From: Chrysomallon squamiferum
Lineage: Eukaryota > Mollusca > Gastropoda > Neomphalida > Peltospiridae
Reading direction: 5' to 3'
Length of the DNA: 30,000 bases
Assembly: GCA_012295275.1 (NCBI GenBank)
Contig: CM022665.1
Span: 11,826,476 to 11,856,475 of the forward strand
The position numbers and the translations under genes are program-made. Of this stretch, positions 18,891-28,499 are shown piece by piece (within the stretch, counting starts at the first letter, position 1; each line of letters begins with the position of its first letter). A model generated the notes under the pieces. The model saw only the letters and a program-made list of their open reading frames with translations, was not told the origin of the DNA and made no database searches.

Positions 18891-19840
18891 GTGATTTTTA
18901 ACTCACGCGGTTCACGAGCCTCAGACGTCTTGACTGATTTAGTAGGTGATCATATTTGCTCACGTTTTCCACACCAGTCCCGTAATCGATGCGAAGATTT
19001 AGCGCGGACGTTTATTACATATCAGAAGGAATGCCCCGTTCAATAAGAGACCGGAGTTCAGATGGTATCTCTATCAAACGAAATACACCGTATCCCCAGC
19101 CTTTCAATATTCCCCTGTAATTGTTTACATAGGCCATCCTGAGTAAACATGACGATATTTATTAGAAAGTCGCAGCATTCTCACCAACAATACTTCAGCT
19201 TTGCCCACGACCAGTGAGTCCCAAACATGACTGGGGTCAAGCGCGAAAAACAAAGATGACAAGAGTGACAGATTCCGGCAAATTTAATCACTTTCTGAAA
19301 TCTTGGAAGATTTATAATTGAATATAGTAAGTCTGGTCCGTACCTGACCGTCCATACATCTCCCCCACCAACCAAGGAGACCTTTCTCCCAAACAAGACA
19401 TCTGCTTCCTTTTCGTGGTCTTCATTGGGTCGGACACGATGGTGAAAAGACGCAGACGTTAGAGCCGAGAAGATGATTCGCGACAAAAGGCATTATTACA
19501 GTTCTTTCTCTGACCAAAGAACAAAAAAAACAAAAACAACAGTTAGATTAATGCCTTGTACTCTATGGTTTTCAGTTCCCTGTTTGCTGCAGCCTCGGGG
19601 TCTTTTCACAAGTGTGTTTATTTACTGCTGCAAAATCGCTCACTTGTTTACCTTGGTCATTCAACCTAATGATTGTTTTATTCATTTCGCTCGGTCTTCC
19701 AGAATCGCTTAGTGTGCTTCTTCTAACCTTTAGACAGCCTGGGTTATGAATCAAACTGAAAATCGACAGGTAATGGATGCAGAGTTGTAAACACCCGTGG
19801 TCCATTTGCAAGAGCGCTAACTAATTAGCATTTATTTTTG
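18891..19840. other. island of ordinary GC content, candidate conserved non-coding region
   Basis: About 950 bp of unique sequence. The minus strand is open for 101 codons (19181-19486) and other frames of about 79 codons overlap it on both strands; none matches a known family. At 19787-19835, TGTAAACACC (forkhead-like), CATTTGCAAG (POU octamer-like) and CTAATTAGCATTTA (homeodomain-like) lie together. Confidence 0.4.
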
Positions 19841-19985
19841 AAACTGAATGTCTTGTCAACAGAAGCAGTTCAAACATGTAAACTGGTGGATACAAATATT
19901 GGAGAAGAATCAGTATTGTGTCGCGCACTGTTCTGGCTTGTTTAATGTCAGTTAACCATAAATTTGAAATTTGTCAAAATTTGGT

Positions 19986-20045
19986 TAAAAAAAAAAAAAA
20001 AAAATACAATAAAAAAAAATAAAAATACAAAAAATAAAAAGGGAA
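19986..20045. repeat. A-rich tract
   Basis: A runs with occasional T, C and G. Sequence before it back to 19841 is unique with nothing recognised. Confidence 0.85.
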
Positions 20046-20104
20046 GAGAAAAGCCTAAACTAGGTTTGGGTTTAAATGTACAACTCACTGCTTGAAGGTT
20101 TACG

Positions 20105-20290
20105 ACCCGTAAATCATTCTTTCATTGTTTTATTCATCCACTGAATCATTTATTTTTAATGTCCACTTATCTATTCACCAGTTCATTCATTAAGCTACAT
20201 TTCAATTAATCATTCTTTCCAACTAATGTTCTTCCATCCTTCTTTCTATTCAGATATTATTTATTCATACTTTCATTCACTGACTTATAA
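20105..20290. repeat. diverged (TTCA)-type tetranucleotide region
   Basis: ATTCATT, TTCATTCA and TCATTTATT recur throughout in imperfect form, giving a T/C-rich low-complexity stretch. Confidence 0.55.
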
Positions 20291-20403
20291 ATATATTAAT
20301 AATTATATTTGAAGAAAACACATTTTATATTATATAAAAAGAAAAATACCTTAAGATTAACATAATTATGATAAGTAAATGGCAAACATGTACACAATTA
20401 TAT

Positions 20404-20432
20404 TAGACAGATAGATTGATAGATACATAGAT
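20404..20432. repeat. diverged (GATA)n
   Basis: Imperfect AGAT/GATA units. AT-rich sequence to 20630 has nothing else. Confidence 0.8.
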
Positions 20433-20634
20433 AATGTGTACATATACATATGTACTTGTAAATTCAAAAATGAAAATATAATAATTTGATACATAAATTT
20501 CAAACTTGATTTTGCTGTTTAAATACTCATTTTTATTTCTGGATCTATATTCAAATTCTGTATAAAAATAAAATAAAAATAAATTAAAATAACAACCAAT
20601 AACAAAAACAAGAGTAAGAATTATAACTTGTAAC

Positions 20635-20680
<46 letters not shown>

Positions 20681-20795
20681 AATAAATAAATAAATAAGAA
20701 ACTAAATAAATAAATAAATAAATAAGAAAGTAAATAAATAAATAAATAAATAATCCGAAACAAAGAAATCAATTAAGAAACAAACAAACAAACGA
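20635..20795. repeat. (AAT)n, (AAAT)n and (AAAC)n compound array
   Basis: AAT units to about 20672 pass into AAAT units broken twice by AAGAAA-like interruptions, then AAAC and GAAC units near 20772-20800. Confidence 0.93.
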
Positions 20796-20869
20796 ACGAA
20801 CAGAACACAAAAACAGTTTTAACAGTAAACGGTAGCAAATTAAAAGATTTCCACATAAAAAGGTCTATT

Positions 20870-21255
20870 TTCGTCTTGCCTATTTCATAACCGCGCATAT
20901 ATCACCTCACATCGTTCAATTCAAACGATTCATCGGCGATAACGGAACGGACAGCATGACGTGAGGTGAAAGGAACTAATTTATACAAATAACTGACAAG
21001 CAACATCGACAACAGTTTAGTGTTTTATGATTGGAATCGACAATAATGTGAGACGACTGCAAAGAAAGCCAACTTATCGGATGCTTTGCTGAAAGATTAC
21101 ACGTTATATTCGAATGTGTCTTGCACGGTTAATAAATGTATTTGTTATAGTGAATCGTATTCGGTTTTGTAATAATGTATTAACTGACTGAGTGTTTCCG
21201 AAAACGCAGACAAAATTAATTCAGATGCCCGACTGACACCATTTTTGAAAATGAA
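20870..21255. other. GC-richer island with nested inverted repeats
   Basis: TCACCTCAC (20902-20910) is the exact reverse complement of GTGAGGTGA (20961-20969). Between them ATCGTT (20911-20916) pairs with AACGAT (20924-20929). Island composition and this symmetry make it a candidate regulatory or structured element. No open frame of note. Confidence 0.4.
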
Positions 21256-21271
21256 TGGAAGTCTGTGGGGT

Positions 21272-21426
21272 TTCTTTTTTTTTTTTTTTTTTCTCTCTCT
21301 TTTATATTTATTTTCTTGGTTTTCGTTTTCTACTGCAGAAATGAATTAATTATTCTGTGATTAAAATGATGATGATTATGACGATGATGATGAAGATACT
21401 AATGATTGTTATTATTATTATTATTA
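21272..21426. repeat. T run, short CT run, (GAT)n and (ATT)n
   Basis: A T run at 21272-21292 is followed by CTCTCTCT, then unique sequence, then GAT units at 21366-21395 and ATT units at 21409-21426. Confidence 0.85.
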
Positions 21427-21459
21427 AAGAATGAAACTGTTATGATTTTGTAATGATAT

Positions 21460-21528
21460 AAATATGTATACAGATATACATAAATATATACAGAGGCATA
21501 CATACATATAAAATACATACATACAAAC

Positions 21529-21560
<32 letters not shown>

Positions 21561-21625
21561 ATACATGCACATACATACATACACACACACACTTATACAC
21601 ACACACACTCATACATACATACATA
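21460..21625. repeat. (CATA)/(TA)/(CA) low-complexity region
   Basis: CATA units with a pure (TA)n run near 21530-21551 and a CA run near 21580-21610. The minus frames (YVCMYVC) are artefacts. From 21626 to 22034 the sequence is A-rich and unique with no feature seen. Confidence 0.92.
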
Positions 21626-22033
21626 CTTACTCAATTAAGGAATTACTGAATTTGCACACAAAAAGAACCATTTAAAACAAAACAGAGAAAAAAAAAAAAT
21701 AATAAAAAAATAACCTAATTAAAATAATACCAGAAGCAAATATAAAATTCACGCGTTTACAGTATTAATGCGTCTAAGAAATTTTAGCGCCAAGAGTTTA
21801 AGAAAAATTGACATTTTCATTAATATCTTTGTCTTCAGAATTTATTTACAACCAACGAAGAGGAAACAATCAACAAGAAATGCTGAAATAATGAAACGCC
21901 TCAGGCTCGAGTTTTAAAAATGTAATCACCCGTGGTAAAGACGCAAAAAAGAAAGAAAAGAAAAAGGATAACTGAATTAATATAAAAATAATACTAAAAT
22001 AAATAATAGAAAATGTTGTTTAAAAGAAATAGA

Positions 22034-22034
<1 letters not shown>

Positions 22035-22072
<38 letters not shown>

Positions 22073-22262
22073 ATAATATTAATAATAATAATAATAACAA
22101 CAACAACAATAACAACAGTAGTAGTAATAAGAATAATAATAGATGCAATAGTGGTAGTAATAGCAGTAATAGTAATAATAATATCAATAAGTAGTACTAA
22201 TAATAAAAACAACAATAAGAATAGTGGTTATAATAATAATAGTAATAATAATAATAAAAATG

Positions 22263-22295
<33 letters not shown>

Positions 22296-22350
22296 GCAAT
22301 AGTAATAGTAGGAGTAGTACTAGTAGTAGTAGTAATAATAATAAATAAAT
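22035..22350. repeat. poly-A followed by a long compound (AAT)/(AGT)/(CAA) array
   Basis: An A run (22035-22070) is followed by about 280 bp of AAT, CAA, AGT and AGC units with frequent unit switches. Frames of about 108-111 residues (poly-I, poly-N, poly-S) are artefacts. Confidence 0.95.
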
Positions 22351-22469
22351 AAATAAATAATACAGATTGGAAAAACAAGAGAGAGAGAGAAAGAAAAACG
22401 AAAGAAATATAAATTTTAAAAAGTGAAAGAAAACGTGCGCTACTGAGAGACAAATGACAGAATGTGCCT

Positions 22470-22645
22470 ATGCACGTGTTCCCGAGTCTTTGACAAGGCA
22501 CGGCCTTCAAGGTAAAATCTTGGTTTGTTCATACTATAATCTCCATGGAAACGGCGCTGGCGGTAAATAACAAACGACCTCCCGTTATAACAGCCCGTGT
22601 CGCGTTACTGTGGCGCAGAAAACTCGAGATATCAGTGAAATTCGA
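22470..22645. promoter_or_regulatory. GC-richer island with an RFX X-box match
   Basis: ATCTCCATGGAAAC at 22539-22552 fits the X-box consensus RYYNYYATRRNRAC at every fixed position. CACGTG lies near 22473, and CpGs are frequent to 22640. One consensus match is expected about once by chance in a window this size, so the call rests on its place in an island. Confidence 0.3.
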
Positions 22646-22705
22646 TTTATTTTATGTTGTCGATGAATTATAGTTTTCTAGCTTTTTCTTTCTCCTTTGG
22701 AAATT

Positions 22706-22782
22706 TTATTTATTTATTTATTTATTATTTTAATTTTATCTTTCCACGGTATTTGTTAATTTATCATCATCATCATCATCAT
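22706..22782. repeat. (TTTA)n and (ATC)n
   Basis: TTTA units at 22706-22727 and ATC units at 22764-22781 are separated by unique AT-rich sequence. Confidence 0.88.
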
Positions 22783-22851
22783 AAATTTCATAATATAAAT
22801 ATTAAATGAAATCATAGTCATAATTGTTAATCAAGAATATTTTGCTCACAT

Positions 22852-22869
22852 ACGCACGCGCGCGCGCAC
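22852..22869. repeat. (CG)n/(CA)n alternating purine-pyrimidine run
   Basis: CGCACGCGCGCGCGCACA is a short CG dinucleotide run in very AT-rich surroundings, the kind of sequence that can adopt Z-DNA. Confidence 0.85.
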
Positions 22870-23009
22870 ATAGATATATTTATATTTTGTTTAAGAATTT
22901 AAAAAATAAAAAATTAATATATTGATTTAAAGTAGGAAATCCAGTATGAATTTGTGATAAAAATAGCTATATACTTATATTATTTTTTGTTGGTTTTAAA
23001 TAATAAAAA

Positions 23010-23166
23010 ATAAAAATAAAATAAAATATGATATAATAAAATAAAATAAAACAATATAATATAATATAATATAATATAATATAATATAATATAATATAAT
23101 ATAATAATATGTAATATAAAATGAAACAATAAATAAAATAAAATAAATATAAAAAAAAAAAAAAAA
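23010..23166. repeat. (AAAAT) and (ATAAT) pentanucleotide arrays
   Basis: AAAAT-like units lead into a clean run of ATAAT units at about 23053-23107, then AAAT units and an A run at 23151-23166. The 98-residue minus frame (YYIILYYI) is an artefact. Confidence 0.93.
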
Positions 23167-23299
23167 GAAGGAAAACAAAAATAATTTAAAGAAAATTAAA
23201 ATAAATAAATACATTCTCAGATATAAATTTATTTCTTTTCGCTCTCTCTTCATTCTAGAACATCTCATTTTTGTTAATATTTTTAGCTTCACTGAAGTT

Positions 23300-23470
23300 A
23301 ATCTCTCAGATAAGCCTGGGATTCACAATTCATTGACAGTTAGATTCTGTCAATTGTTCAACTTCAAACGCAAACAAGCATTATTTTTCATTAATTTTGT
23401 TTATGTTTTAACGGCTGAATTCGCACGGTATGCCCCACGTAATCAGCGCATTGGGGAATAACGACTGAAA
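23300..23470. promoter_or_regulatory. GC-richer island with an inverted MEIS/TALE pair
   Basis: ATTGACAG (23332-23339) and CTGTCAAT (23347-23354) form a perfect 8-bp inverted repeat with a 7-nt loop. Each arm holds the TALE-homeodomain core TGACAG. CATTAATTTTG and a CpG-bearing stretch (GCACGGTATGCC, CCACGTAATC) follow. Candidate enhancer-like element. Confidence 0.4.
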
Positions 23471-23518
23471 ACAAATATTAAAATAAACATTAAGTGCAAG
23501 ATAACGGTTCAGGAGTGA

Positions 23519-23524
<6 letters not shown>

Positions 23525-23551
<27 letters not shown>
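23525..23551. repeat. poly-A tract
   Basis: A run of about 27, followed by GAAGACGAAG. Confidence 0.93.
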
Positions 23552-23554
<3 letters not shown>

Positions 23555-23567
23555 GACGAAGATTTTT

Positions 23568-23801
23568 ATGCTTTCCGCTTCAATACGTTCAGCCATGTTT
23601 ATTCCGACTGAATATTCTATTTTAATTAAAATGTGCTACAAATTTCCGTTGCTAGGCAAAAAGATTCAAACTTGTGTCCTGCAGGTATGGTCTGAGCTGC
23701 CTGTCACCTGTCGTTTTAATCGATCAGTATTGATTGAAAAACAAATAGATTTCGTTTGGTCAGGCACACAGTCAGTTCGTTGTGTTTGTAAAGAAATGTA
23801 A
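23568..23801 (+). CDS. candidate open frame, unknown product
   Basis: A true ATG at 23568 opens 77 residues without repeat bias (MLSASIRSAMFIPTEY at the start, several C residues, ending RCVCKEM). The start context is poor (T at -3). CAG|GTATGG near 23685 would be a fair splice donor. No domain is recognised. The flanks are repeats. More likely chance or non-coding than a gene. Confidence 0.15.
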   Translation: MLSASIRSAMFIPTEYSILIKMCYKFPLLGKKIQTCVLQVWSELPVTCRFNRSVLIEKQIDFVWSGTQSVRCVCKEM

Positions 23802-23836
23802 AAAGTAACAGCGTTATTTTAGTTTAAATAGTGTTT

Positions 23837-24002
23837 GTTTTTTTTTTTTTGTTTTTTCTATTTCTTTTCTTTTCTTTTATTTCATTCTATCCTATTATTA
23901 TTTTTTTTTTTTAAATTAGATTTTATTTATTTTATGTTTATAATTATATATATGAATTTATGTATATATGTATGTATGTAGGTAGGTATGTACGTACGTA
24001 TG

Positions 24003-24047
<45 letters not shown>

Positions 24048-24128
24048 TTTATTTTCTGCTGTGGCATTAGAGTGTGTAGTATGTTTTAATCCATTTTATT
24101 TTATTTTATTTTATTTATTTATTTATTA
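23837..24128. repeat. T runs, (TATG), (AAT)n and (TTTTA)/(TTTA)n
   Basis: T runs near 23839-23850 and 23903-23913, TATG units near 23965-24003, AAT units at 24004-24047 and TTTTA/TTTA units at 24090-24127. Confidence 0.9.
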
Positions 24129-24408
24129 TCATTAGTAAGTTGTAGTAGTTGTAGTAGTCGTAGGAACAGCAGCAGCAGTATCTTCAGCACGAATGACACC
24201 ATTCGTATCAGAAGCAGTAATAACAGTACGCTGTAGGTGCGGTTGTCATTTTTCACAACATAAATAGAATTATTTTTAATATATTTTATTTAAATAAATT
24301 TATAGGTAGCATATTATGTTCAAATTATTATCACTAAACAAATTGTTAGTGAAACAAAAATAATTAATTAATTTCATAAAGTTTAAAATAAAAACAACCA
24401 TCGACTGC
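24129..24408. other. AGT/AGC low-complexity sequence with a small hairpin, then AT-rich DNA
   Basis: TAGT/AGC units run to about 24180. ACGAATG-ACAC-CATTCGT at 24189-24206 is a perfect 7-bp stem with a 4-nt loop. The rest is AT-rich without features. Confidence 0.6.
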
Positions 24409-24429
24409 AAAAAAAAAAAAAAAAAAAAA
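24409..24429. repeat. poly-A tract
   Basis: A run of about 21. Unique AT-rich sequence follows to 24770, with no feature I can support. Confidence 0.93.
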
Positions 24430-24774
24430 CGTAACCAGCAAAATAAAACGCTATTGGTTAACTAAATTTGAAATTTCTTAAATATTTGAAAATAGGAGTA
24501 CCCTCCCCTAGTCCGTCTATTTCTGTAACAAAGCTACGTTCAAACGGTTTGGGCGAGTGAAACAAAAAGCTAAAAATAAACCAGTAACATAAATATTATA
24601 TCTGTATTATTATTTAGTCATTTTGTTCTTCTAAAAATATCAGTAGTCTGTATTTATTGTTACTTTAGAATAGTTCTTTTTGGAAATAAATCTTGTGGAC
24701 AAATTTTCTATTTTGAACCTCCACATCAGAACCGCAACCAAAGGCAAACTCCCTTAGTAATACATATTTCTTGA

Positions 24775-25085
24775 ATTACTACCACTACTACTACATACTA
24801 GAACTACTGCAACTGCTGCTGTTGCTGTACTATTGTTTTTACTACTAGTTTTGCTGATACTACTCTTCTACAGCTATTAAAACTGCTGCTACTAGTAGTA
24901 TTACACTACCGTTCTATTACTACCATTACCACCATTATTATACCATTTTTATCAACATTCATATTGTTGTTGTTACTGCTATTAGTAGTAATAGTGGTAG
25001 TAGTAGTAATAGTAGTAGTAGTAGCTTTTGTTGTTAATAATAGAAGCAACAGCGGAAATAGTAGTAGTACTAAAGGTAGATAGTA
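24775..25085. repeat. degenerate (ACT)/(CTG)/(AGT) trinucleotide region
   Basis: The left half is rich in ACT/ACC/CTG units and the right half in AGT/GTT units, so the two halves are roughly complementary and could fold on each other. Frames through it are repeat-derived. Confidence 0.85.
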
Positions 25086-25302
25086 GAGTATTACATCAAA
25101 TGCCCCACCCAGAAGAAAAAAAACGCGCACAAAAGATTAGCAAAACGAGCGAAGTTCTGGCGCAGAGCCAAGTTCAGCGAAAAATAATGTAAACAATACC
25201 GTACCAAGACTTTAACTCACATATTTAAAAAAAAATTATTTTGGCATAGCTGTAGAAAACTGAAATAAAATGTTAAACTTTAAAAAAAAGAAATTATATT
25301 AA

Positions 25303-25304
<2 letters not shown>

Positions 25305-25380
<76 letters not shown>
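25305..25380. repeat. (GA)n microsatellite
   Basis: About 35 GA units on the + strand ending GATAGAGATA. The unique sequence at 25086-25304 holds a small CpG patch (25120-25180) without recognised motifs. Confidence 0.97.
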
Positions 25381-25382
<2 letters not shown>

Positions 25383-25499
25383 TTTCTTTTATTTACATTT
25401 TTTTTATTGTTTCGTGTGTACAGAACAATCTCAGACGTAGTAATAATATTTATATTTGACTGATAAATCCACAACAAATATTATCAGATATAATCAAGC

Positions 25500-25705
25500 T
25501 TACATGGGCGTATTATTTAGATTTTGATATCGACTGTTTGACAAAGACCCTTGGACAGATTTTCAAACTGACCTTTGTGTACAAGATAAATATTGATACG
25601 AAGATCATCCCGATCATATTTCTAATCTCCCGCGACAAATCTCGTGCGACCCCTGATAAACCTTGTCTATTTTGACTACGTAACTTCATGAATATTAATA
25701 GCATA
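25500..25705. other. short island of ordinary GC content
   Basis: Unique sequence, open on the minus strand for 63 codons (25513-25704). An AAAG|GTCAGT donor-like site lies on that strand near 25570-25580. CTCCCGCGACAAATCTCG is near 25626. I recognise no protein. Either a conserved non-coding piece or a minor exon; the evidence is thin. Confidence 0.25.
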
Positions 25706-25756
25706 ATTTTACATGCAGTATTAAATTATTAATTTTTTTTTTAATTATTGTTTTCG

Positions 25757-25950
25757 AAGAATGATGATGATGATGATGATAATACTAATACTACTACTAC
25801 TACTACTAATAATAATTATTATTATTATTGTCATTTTTATAATTATTTTTTATTCACTTATTTTTTTATTTTATTTATGTATGTATGTATGTATTATTTA
25901 CGTTTAATAATTAATAATAATAATAATTGTGGTAGTAGTAACAGTACATA
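25757..25950. repeat. (GAT), (ACT), (AAT/ATT), (TGTA) compound low-complexity region
   Basis: GAT units at 25760-25780, ACT units at 25783-25807, AAT/ATT to 25830, TGTA units near 25876-25893 and AAT/AGT to 25944. Confidence 0.88.
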
Positions 25951-26123
25951 ATCATACATACATAGATAAGTTATAATTTTAAGACGTAATCTATTGTTAC
26001 AGAAAAAAATAATAGATACAAAAAAAATGTTTCAGCACTAGATTAAATTAAGTAAAATACAATTAAATAAATAAATAATAATTTTTTAAAATATATTATG
26101 AAATAAAATAAAATATGAAGAAT

Positions 26124-26216
26124 ATAATAAAAATATAATATAATATAATATAATATAATATAATATAATATAATATAATAAACAAACAAACAAATAAATA
26201 AATAAACAATCAAAGT
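26124..26216. repeat. (ATAAT)n pentanucleotide array followed by (AAAC)/(AAAT)
   Basis: About eleven ATAAT units run to 26180, then AAAC and AAAT units to about 26210. It resembles the array at 23053-23107. Confidence 0.93.
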
Positions 26217-26640
26217 AAATAACGAACTCCCAAATTCACTTTAAAATACACGCACATACAATAAAACATATTTAATTTAAGATATGATACATACATTTCG
26301 ACAACGTCAAAACGATCTTAATAAAATATTTTCTGTCAGTTTCTGCTACAAGTTAAGACATGACTATTATAAAAATATAAAATTCTTTGAACACAATGCT
26401 AATAAGAAGATGGTTTAGCCAATAACTTCACTAATTATTAATTATAATATTATATTATTTCTTTAGCGTTGAAGTTATCAAGTACGTTACTATTGATAAA
26501 CAGCCACAATTTGTACAAACGAAACTAAATGTGAAATATAAATACTATTTAACAAAGAAAAAAAAATATAAAGTAATAATAATAATAAAAAATTAAATAA
26601 ATATACGAAATTATTATTTGTTTTGAATTGTAAACATAGT
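26217..26640. other. AT-rich unique sequence with one inverted repeat
   Basis: ATAACTTCA (26422-26430) and TGAAGTTAT (26470-26478) are exact reverse complements around a 39-nt AT-rich loop. Nothing else is supported. Confidence 0.6.
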
Positions 26641-26680
26641 TTTATTTTATTTTATTTTATTTTTTTATTTTTTATTTTTT
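26641..26680. repeat. (TTTTA)n run
   Basis: TTTTA units followed by T-rich sequence and GGGGG. The 26681-27025 stretch is AT-rich with TTTA units and no other feature. Confidence 0.88.
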
Positions 26681-27029
26681 GGGGGTTTCAAGATAAGAGA
26701 CAAAGTAATAAATAAAATAATTTATATTTTATTATTATTAATTTCGTATGTAGCATTAATTTAGTTGTAAGTACGTAGACATTTGATTTTTGACGTTTAT
26801 GGTGAAGAACATTGTACTTAATTATATTCCTTTTTATTTGGTTGTTAGACAGTAATATTAGAAGCGATCTATTGTTTGGTTATTTATTTATCAATTCATT
26901 TATTTTTGATTTGTTTATTTATTTACCTTAATTAATGTTACATAACACATATCACTTACTTTTTCACCGAAATACATGTATTCGTCTAGCTATGTAAATA
27001 AAATAAAATTTTATAAAATATATAAATAA

Positions 27030-27105
27030 ATCATAAATAAATAAATAAATAAATAAACAAACAAACAAACAAACAAATAAATAAATAAATAAACAGATAA
27101 ATAAG
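27030..27105. repeat. (AAAT)n with an internal (AAAC)n block
   Basis: AAAT units, then about six AAAC units, then AAAT again. Confidence 0.93.
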
Positions 27106-27635
27106 GACTATTTAAACAAATGACAAAGAGATGAGTGAAATATTTTAAATGAGTAGTTTATATATATCTTTTTAACTCCTTATTATGTGTAGAATAAGTG
27201 AATGTCTTTGCTATAATATAACTGAATAATGCTCTTTTTTATTTATTTTTTATTATTATTACATACTTTCATAATTATAGATTTCTAATCTTATGTCATT
27301 TGCACAAGAAATAAAAACAGAATTAAAAAATAGTCAGATTAAATAATATAATATATATTCACTTAAATTAATTATTTATTTTTCTATATATTCCACTGTT
27401 TAGATTATTTATAGCAGAATGGTATACTAAATTATCCAATGGTTATGCTAAAAAAAAAAAAATTTTAAATTTTAAAAAAAAAAAAAAAAATTAAAAAATT
27501 AAAAAAAATGTATACATTTGCACGTCCTGATTAAAATTATTTATAAAATTATTCTCAGCTATCAAGAACTTTAATTTTTTTAATTAATTAATTAATTTAT
27601 TTATTTTAAAATCTTCAAGATAACGGGTAACAATA
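27106..27635. other. AT-rich sequence with A runs; no gene seen
   Basis: A-rich homopolymers at 27450-27508 and TTAA-rich sequence near 27570-27600 are the only structure. Confidence 0.75.
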
Positions 27636-27637
27636 TA

Positions 27638-27654
27638 TTTGACCATGACCTTTT
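27638..27654 (-). promoter_or_regulatory. nuclear-receptor DR0 element
   Basis: On the minus strand the sequence reads AAAGGTCATGGTCAAA, with AGGTCA directly followed by TGGTCA (27640-27651). A zero-spaced direct repeat with an AA(A) 5' extension is the form bound by GCNF/NR6A-type and monomer-binding receptors. Candidate site only. Confidence 0.35.
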
Positions 27655-27858
27655 CGGAAGAATGAAAACCTGCACAGAGAGAGAGAGGCCAGACTTGCAG
27701 GGGATTATGGGATGTTCGTTTATCAGTGATATCGTGTTTGAAGTTTCCGATTCTTTCTCCCTCTCTACCTAAAATTTTCGAAAAGATAAACTCTTTAAAA
27801 TATGTCCCCAGGGACTCTGGGTACTACTGACATTTTAATCATCAACAACAGTTATTTC

Positions 27859-27867
27859 AACAACAAC

Positions 27868-27917
<50 letters not shown>
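27859..27917. repeat. (CAA)/(AAT)n microsatellite
   Basis: Three CAA units followed by about 16 AAT units; the 112-residue plus frame through it is poly-N. Confidence 0.95.
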
Positions 27918-27920
<3 letters not shown>

Positions 27921-27994
27921 TATTGTGCCTAGAATTTCAGTTCAACGAAACTGCATTTTTAGATCTTCTTGTATGGACCGAAAGCCAGTCCAAT

Positions 27995-28060
27995 TTTTTC
28001 TTTCTTTCTTTCTTCTTTCTTTCTTTCTTCTATTTCTTTTATTTTTTACTTTTTTTTCCC
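27995..28060. repeat. (CTTT)n pyrimidine tract
   Basis: CTTT units with interruptions, then T-rich sequence. Unique sequence follows to 28170. Confidence 0.88.
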
Positions 28061-28169
28061 AACTACTGAAAAATGTCACGTTTTTGAAGACAATTTTGGC
28101 TGAGGTGGCTACGTATTTCTTTTTTTCTATTGTATTGTAGGCGTGGCCTAAAAATGGCATTGACGTGTT

Positions 28170-28470
28170 ATGACATGTGTCACTAACAAGGGAAATAGAT
28201 GCTGTGCTCGGTATTGTTTACGTGCGTGAATTGGCGTTTGTTGATGACTAATTTATTCCTAAACTATTTTTCGTTTGTTTATCGTTACTCGCGAAAACTG
28301 TAATTTGGTTAAATAGCTCATTTATTGTTATGAAATATTGTTCGGATGTTTTGTTTGTTTAATTTATTTATCATTTTAATTACTATTATTAGTAGTAGTA
28401 GTGTATTCATTTCATCATTTTTATTTATCTGTTTCGCGAAAATGATTATTTTGGTTAAATAGTTAATTTA
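28170..28470. repeat. diverged direct duplication, about 146-bp period
   Basis: CGCGAAAA is at 28290 and 28435, and TTTGGTTAAATAG near 28304 and 28450. Similarity is clear only around these landmarks. It could be an old tandem duplication or a shared motif pair. Confidence 0.4.
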
Positions 28471-28499
28471 ATTATTCAGAAATATATGTAGAGATTTTT

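Noticed and set aside
18880-18902. CTAGTGATTTTT resembling the 3' part of miR-7
   Set aside because: The miR-7 seed region is absent, and no complementary arm lies on either side.
16490-18996. 12-mer ATCGATGCGAAG shared at 16490 and 18985
   Set aside because: The similarity does not extend convincingly beyond the 12 bases, and chance 12-mer repeats are common in 30 kb of biased DNA.
19181-19486. 101-residue minus frame in a GC-richer island
   Set aside because: It has a true ATG and no repeat bias. Overlapping frames of similar length are open on both strands, no domain or splice signal supports it, and an island of this composition can stay open by chance. Kept only as part of the island description.
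22013-22510. 108- and 111-residue frames on both strands
   Set aside because: Both are produced by the poly-A and AAT/AGT array.
27802-28140. 112-residue plus frame with a poly-N block
   Set aside because: The N block is an (AAT)n tract, and the rest is F/L/S from CTTT repeats. The unique first 20 residues match nothing known.
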